From positions 62,001 through 126,000 of the forward strand of contig CAYWFX010000005.1 of NCBI GenBank assembly GCA_964457945.1: a stretch of 64,000 nt of DNA, written 5' to 3'. The position numbers were made by a program, and so were the translations under genes. The stretch is from PHAA01 sp964457945 (lineage in GTDB: Bacteria > Bacillota > Syntrophomonadia > Syntrophomonadales > Syntrophomonadaceae). The notes beneath the pieces were generated by a model that was given only the letters and a program-made list of their open reading frames with translations, was not told where the DNA came from and ran no database searches. Numbering within the stretch: the first letter of the stretch is position 1; each line of letters opens with the position of its first letter. Positions 60,440-64,000 of this stretch are shown piece after piece.

Positions 60440-60484
60440 TTAACATATTATTAACATAAATATGAGTCATATATGTATTATAAT
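60440..60484 (+). promoter_or_regulatory. perfect TTAACA-N5-TTAACA pair with TATAAT downstream
   Basis: Within the 520-base gene-free stretch before the Rnf genes, TTAACA at 60440-60445 is repeated at 60451-60456 with a five-base spacer, exactly the PhoP half-site arrangement. A TATAAT at 60479-60484 lies downstream, placing the repeats at about -35 to -51 of a plus-strand start near 60491, where an activator would bind. No gene starts directly behind, so it may drive the Rnf operon or a short RNA. Confidence 0.4.
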
Positions 60485-60585
60485 TAGAGGAATTTACCGC
60501 CAATAAGATGACACTCTGGGTTGTTGTACAATGAATACATTGAAAATGTGATAATGTTCTCAAACCAAAAAGGGTTTTAGTGTGC

Positions 60586-60632
60586 TATAATTACAAGAAT
60601 TTTTACGGGAATCAAGGTCGACATATTGTCGA
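60586..60632 (+). promoter_or_regulatory. candidate Rnf promoter and operator palindrome
   Basis: TGCTATAAT at 60583-60591 is an extended -10 element. The palindrome TCGACA-TAT-TGTCGA at 60618-60632 lies about 20 bases after the expected transcription start, a typical repressor position. About 105 bases of leader remain before the RseC-like gene. The rest of the 520-base region is AT-rich with a small AAACC...GGGTTTT hairpin at about 60562-60577. Confidence 0.4.
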
Positions 60633-60737
60633 TGTGAAAAAATTTCTCTAACTTATACTCTCTACACCGTTAGAAAATCAACAAACTATAAAATTGTCTG
60701 TTAAAGGGCAATTTATGAAAAAGAGGTTTAAAAAAAG

Positions 60738-61145
60738 ATGGAAAAATTAATTGAAGGGATTGTAATTGAATCTATCGGCGAAACAGCCAAAGTAAGGTGC
60801 AGTATCCACAGTGATTGCGAGAATTGTGGCGTTTGTCCAGGCAGTAATGCCATGATTATCGACGTCACTGACGAGGTTGGAGCCAAGGTCGGGGAACGAG
60901 TTTTAATCGAAAGCAAGGAGACCAATATGCTCAGGGCCGCTTTCATGATTTTCATGTTACCGTTGCTGGCAATAGGTTTGGGCATATTCCTGGGTTATTA
61001 TCTATCTTCCCGATTAATGATATCAGCAGCTTTACTGATGACCATGGGAGGACTAATATTTGGTCTGCCTGCAATATATATCATTAGACGTCTGGATAAA
61101 ACAATGCAATCGGAGAAACCAAATATTATTAGAACCATTAAATGA
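60738..61145 (+). CDS. RseC/MucC-family (SoxR-reducing-system) protein
   Basis: A 135-aa membrane protein. The N-terminal part is a small beta-domain with a cysteine cluster CSIHSDCENCGVCPGSNAM, followed by two membrane helices (about 70-90 and 95-117). This is the RseC_MucC pattern. Such genes often precede rnf operons and are thought to assist assembly or reduction of Rnf iron-sulfur or flavin centres. It lies 19 bases before rnfC and is presumably its co-transcribed partner. Confidence 0.85.
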   Translation: MEKLIEGIVIESIGETAKVRCSIHSDCENCGVCPGSNAMIIDVTDEVGAKVGERVLIESKETNMLRAAFMIFMLPLLAIGLGIFLGYYLSSRLMISAALLMTMGGLIFGLPAIYIIRRLDKTMQSEKPNIIRTIK

Positions 61146-61164
61146 CTACGGAGGAGAGGTTCAG

Positions 61165-62481
61165 ATGCTTGGCAAAATCAAGTGGGGTATTCATCCAGAT
61201 ACCCACAAAACACCGACTGAAGGGAAAGCAATAGAAAGCAATGCAATGCCGCTTAAAGTGATTCTCCCAGTGCGCCAACATATTGGTGCACCTGGTGAGC
61301 CAATCGTGAAAAAAGGGGACATGGTCAAGAAAGGACAACTCATTGCAGCAGGTAATGCCCCGGTATCCAGTAATGTCCATGCAACAATTTCCGGTAAGGT
61401 TGTCGATGTTTCTGATAAACCGCATCCGGGTTTAGGGAAATGCTTAGCCATTACTATTGAAAGTGATGGTTTGGATCAATGGGAAGAGGGCCTGCCGCTT
61501 GAACGCGAGTGGAGCAGCCTTGATAATGCACAAATCGTAGAAATTATCAAAAATGCTGGTATTGTAGGCTTAGGTGGAGCAACCTTTCCCACCTATATTA
61601 AACTGACCCCGCCCAAGAATAGTCCCATTGATACGCTTATCATCAATGCGGCAGAATGTGAACCATTCTTAACTGCAGATCACAGGATAATGCTTGAATA
61701 TACGGAGCGTATCGTCACGGGAATTCTAATAATTAAAAAAGTCCTGGCGGTAGATAAAGTGATTGTCGGGATCGAAGATAATAAAATGGATGCAGTAAAA
61801 ACCTTGACCGCAGCACTGGCAGGACAAGCAGTTAAAGTTGTTGCAGTACCTACCAGATATCCGCATGGTTCAGAAAAAATGCTGATCAAGACAATTCTTA
61901 ATCGTGAAGTCCCATCAGGAAAACTCCCGATGAGCATAGGCGTGGTAGTCCAAAATGTAGGAACAGCAGTAGCAGTATGCGACGCAGTCAGAAATGGTAT
62001 TCCACTTATAGAGAGAGTCGTTACCGTCAGCGGCAGCGCAATTAAAGAACCAAAAAACCTGAATCTTAGAATAGGAACAACCTTTGCAGATGCAGTAGAA
62101 CAGTGCGGCGGTTACAAATACCCCCCTGAAAAACTAATAATGGGCGGACCGTTTATGGGCGTAACCCAGTATACCGCTGACGTTCCTATCATAAAAGGAG
62201 CTAACGGAATACTGGCTTTCACGAAAGAAGAGATCAACGATGGACCAGAATCACCCTGTATTCGTTGCGGTCAATGCGTCGAGGCCTGTCCGTGCGGGCT
62301 GAATCCGAGCATGCTCAGTATACTTGGAGAAAGGGCACTGGTGGATGAAGCATTGACTGAATACCACTTGCTGGATTGCATGGAATGTGGCTGTTGTACC
62401 TATTTATGCCCGTCCAAACGTAAAATCGTCCATTATATCCGGTATACCAAAAAATTGTCAGCCCAAAAGGGAGGTAATTAA
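61165..62481 (+). CDS. rnfC: Rnf complex subunit C
   Basis: A 438-aa peripheral subunit that binds NADH and FMN-type cofactors and two [4Fe-4S] clusters. A biotinyl-like N-terminal barrel (LKVILPVRQHIGAPGEPIVK and GDMVKKGQLIA) precedes the nucleotide-binding part with GIVGLGGATFPTYIKL and INAAECEPFLTADHRIML, and the C-terminal ferredoxin-like motifs are CIRCGQCVEACPCGLNP and CMECGCCTYLCPSKRKI. ATG 61165 follows GGAGGAGAGG; the longer frame from 61060 overlaps the previous gene. Rnf exchanges electrons between reduced ferredoxin and NAD with Na+ or H+ pumping. Confidence 0.96.
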   Translation: MLGKIKWGIHPDTHKTPTEGKAIESNAMPLKVILPVRQHIGAPGEPIVKKGDMVKKGQLIAAGNAPVSSNVHATISGKVVDVSDKPHPGLGKCLAITIESDGLDQWEEGLPLEREWSSLDNAQIVEIIKNAGIVGLGGATFPTYIKLTPPKNSPIDTLIINAAECEPFLTADHRIMLEYTERIVTGILIIKKVLAVDKVIVGIEDNKMDAVKTLTAALAGQAVKVVAVPTRYPHGSEKMLIKTILNREVPSGKLPMSIGVVVQNVGTAVAVCDAVRNGIPLIERVVTVSGSAIKEPKNLNLRIGTTFADAVEQCGGYKYPPEKLIMGGPFMGVTQYTADVPIIKGANGILAFTKEEINDGPESPCIRCGQCVEACPCGLNPSMLSILGERALVDEALTEYHLLDCMECGCCTYLCPSKRKIVHYIRYTKKLSAQKGGN

Positions 62482-63477
62482 ATGAGCACAGAAGAAGTTG
62501 TCCAGGAAGAGCAAATAGAAAAAATGATGGTATCATCATCGCCCCATATGTTTGCAGATAATTCGATTCAAAAAATAATGTGGACAGTTAACCTGGCCCT
62601 ATTACCGGCCGTAATCTTTGCTGTTTATCATTTTGGAATGCCGGCCTTACAAACCTTAATTGCGGGGAGTCTATCAGCGGTTATTTTCGAAGCAATGACC
62701 CAAAAAATATTGAAAAAGAAAATTACCGTAAGTGATGGCAGCGCATTTTTATGTGGATTACTTTTGGCCATGTGTCTGCCTCCTGCAGTCCCGCTCTTTG
62801 TTCCGATCATAGGATCATTCATAGCCATCGTAGTAGCCAAGCACTCCATGGGGGGATTAGGCTATAACATATTTAATCCCGCTCATATCGGCAGAGCAGC
62901 CTTAATGGTTTCATGGCCAGTCCTGATGACAACCTGGACTGCGGTTACAATAATAGATACCACTACAAGTGCTACCCCTTTGAATATATTTAAACTACAA
63001 GGTTATGACGCCTTGATAAACACTTTCGGAAGCCAGGCGGAACTATATAGATCCCTATTCTTCGGATTGCGAAACGGATGTATCGGAGAGACGTCAGTTA
63101 TATTGCTGGTATTAGGAGGTTTAGTCCTAATCTACAAACACTTAATTGATTGGGTAGTTCCAGTGACGATGATCGCCACCGTCGGACTGCTGACTTGGCT
63201 GTTTGGTCCCCAGGGCTTAATGACCGGTGATCCACTATTTCATATGATGGCGGGCGGGCTTATCATAGGCGCATTTTTTATGGCAACGGATATGGTTACA
63301 ACCCCGATCACCAGAAAAGGCAAGCTAATATTTGCCGCTGGTGCAGGTGCAATAACAGTATTGATCAGACTGGTCGGAGGATATCCTGAAGGCGTGTGCT
63401 ATTCAATCCTGTTAATGAACTGCGTAACCCCGTTAATCGATCGCTATGTACAGCCCACACTATATGGAAGGAAGTGA
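62482..63477 (+). CDS. rnfD: Rnf complex subunit D
   Basis: A 331-aa integral membrane subunit with about nine helices. It begins MVSSSPHMFADNSIQKIMWT and contains GGLGYNIFNPAHIGRAALMV, the covalent-FMN site region DTTTSATPLN with the flavinylated Thr, and GGLIIGAFFMATDMVTTPIT. The start ATG directly abuts the rnfC stop codon, following AAGGGAGG. It forms the membrane path of the ion-translocating complex. Confidence 0.95.
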   Translation: MSTEEVVQEEQIEKMMVSSSPHMFADNSIQKIMWTVNLALLPAVIFAVYHFGMPALQTLIAGSLSAVIFEAMTQKILKKKITVSDGSAFLCGLLLAMCLPPAVPLFVPIIGSFIAIVVAKHSMGGLGYNIFNPAHIGRAALMVSWPVLMTTWTAVTIIDTTTSATPLNIFKLQGYDALINTFGSQAELYRSLFFGLRNGCIGETSVILLVLGGLVLIYKHLIDWVVPVTMIATVGLLTWLFGPQGLMTGDPLFHMMAGGLIIGAFFMATDMVTTPITRKGKLIFAAGAGAITVLIRLVGGYPEGVCYSILLMNCVTPLIDRYVQPTLYGRK

Positions 63478-63486
63478 AATTAGTCA

Positions 63487-64000
63487 ATGACAGAGGAACA
63501 TACCGAAAACAAAGACAGTATAGTAAAGATTGCACTTAATCTAGCCGGTGCCTGTATTGTATCCGGAATAATAATAGCGATAGTCTATTTTCTAACCGCC
63601 GATATTGCCATACAAAAACAAATTGAATTAAACAATCTGGCCCTTAAGAACCTGGTAACGGAAGCTGATAAATATACCCCCATTGAGGGAAAAACCGGCT
63701 GGTATACTGCTACTAAAAATGGTAACGTGATTGCCTATGTAATTCCTTCCGAAAGTAAAGGTTATGCTGGCGCAATCAAGCTATTGGTAGCGGTCGGACC
63801 GGATAATAAAGTATTGCGATACACGATTCTTGAGTCCAAAGAAACCCCAGGTCTGGGAGATAAAGCAGCGAAAGCACCGTTCACAGAACAATTTGCCGGA
63901 AAAACATCTGAAAACCTTAAAGTAACCAAGGATGCAGGCAATAAAAATGATGTTCAAGCCATCAGCGGCGCAACCATAACCTCTAGAGCCGTGACCTTGG
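63487..64000 (+). CDS. rnfG: Rnf complex subunit G, cut by window end
   Basis: The first 171 residues of RnfG. One N-terminal membrane helix (about 13-38) precedes an extracytoplasmic FMN-binding domain with GYAGAIKLLVAVGPDNKVL, the ESKETPGLGDKA motif, and SGATITSRAVT, where the Thr is the usual covalent FMN attachment site. The ATG lies nine bases after the rnfD stop codon. The C-terminus and the expected rnfE, rnfA and rnfB genes lie beyond the window. Confidence 0.95.
   Translation, partial: MTEEHTENKDSIVKIALNLAGACIVSGIIIAIVYFLTADIAIQKQIELNNLALKNLVTEADKYTPIEGKTGWYTATKNGNVIAYVIPSESKGYAGAIKLLVAVGPDNKVLRYTILESKETPGLGDKAAKAPFTEQFAGKTSENLKVTKDAGNKNDVQAISGATITSRAVTL

Noticed and set aside
1..64000. 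CRISPR arrays, rRNA or tRNA genes
   Set aside because: No regularly spaced repeats and no tRNA- or rRNA-like conserved segments were found on reading both strands. A dedicated tRNA scan was not possible.

Overview
The window looks like chromosomal DNA of an anaerobic, probably endospore-forming, low-to-mid-GC Firmicute of the class Clostridia. Most genes have strong GGAGG-type ribosome binding sites and frequent GTG/TTG starts. The gene content fits an acetogenic or syntrophic metabolism: a fused methylenetetrahydrofolate reductase (MetF-MetV type), an Rnf complex, an acetate-type transporter, a citrate-to-2-oxoglutarate operon built on a homocitrate-synthase-like (probable Re-citrate synthase) enzyme, and a large anaerobic cobalamin pathway. 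A PdaA-like deacetylase hints at sporulation. The species cannot be named from the sequence alone. No rRNA, tRNA or CRISPR array was seen.

Layout. 1-5 kb is a degraded accessory stretch: palindrome-rich DNA, a trypsin-like protease, the tail of an IS66 transposase, a frameshifted PIN-domain gene, a GNAT acetyltransferase, stubs of a HAD phosphatase and a second GNAT, and an intact TIGR01212 radical SAM gene. 5-9 kb holds an ABC-2 exporter followed by an OmpR/HAMP-kinase two-component pair. 9-12.8 kb holds a PocR-PAS histidine kinase (minus strand) and a DUF554 membrane protein preceded by two mutually exclusive hairpins that can mask its ribosome binding site. 13-20.6 kb holds gatCAB, then Re-citrate synthase, two-subunit aconitase-type hydro-lyase and NADP isocitrate dehydrogenase. 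20.8-27.7 kb holds MetF-MetV, a hybrid sensor kinase, a stalk-domain glucosaminidase and a GPR1/FUN34/YaaH transporter. 27.9-33.9 kb is a tightly packed minus-strand operon: a PdaA-like deacetylase, three proteins I do not recognise, and a divergent Hsp70/actin-fold protein. This is the best candidate for an undescribed system.

35.5-55.4 kb is a cobalamin regulon with three cobalamin riboswitches, each followed by an intrinsic terminator. One leads cobT-cobU-cobS-cobC, one (minus strand) leads the cobalt importer cbiMNQO, and one leads cbiA-D-E-T-L-F-G-H-J-X-C-P-B-cobO-cobD. Together they cover cobalt uptake, the anaerobic corrin ring pathway from sirohydrochlorin, adenosylation, and lower-ligand assembly. 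Synthesis of the tetrapyrrole up to sirohydrochlorin is not encoded here. This would feed the corrinoid demand of a methyl-transfer (Wood-Ljungdahl-type) metabolism.

55.6-60.2 kb has a small HAD protein and pstSCAB with a Pho-box-like repeat upstream, then a TM2 protein. A 520-bp gap contains a perfect TTAACA-N5-TTAACA pair. The window closes with an RseC-like gene and rnfC-rnfD-rnfG (rnfG cut by the window end).
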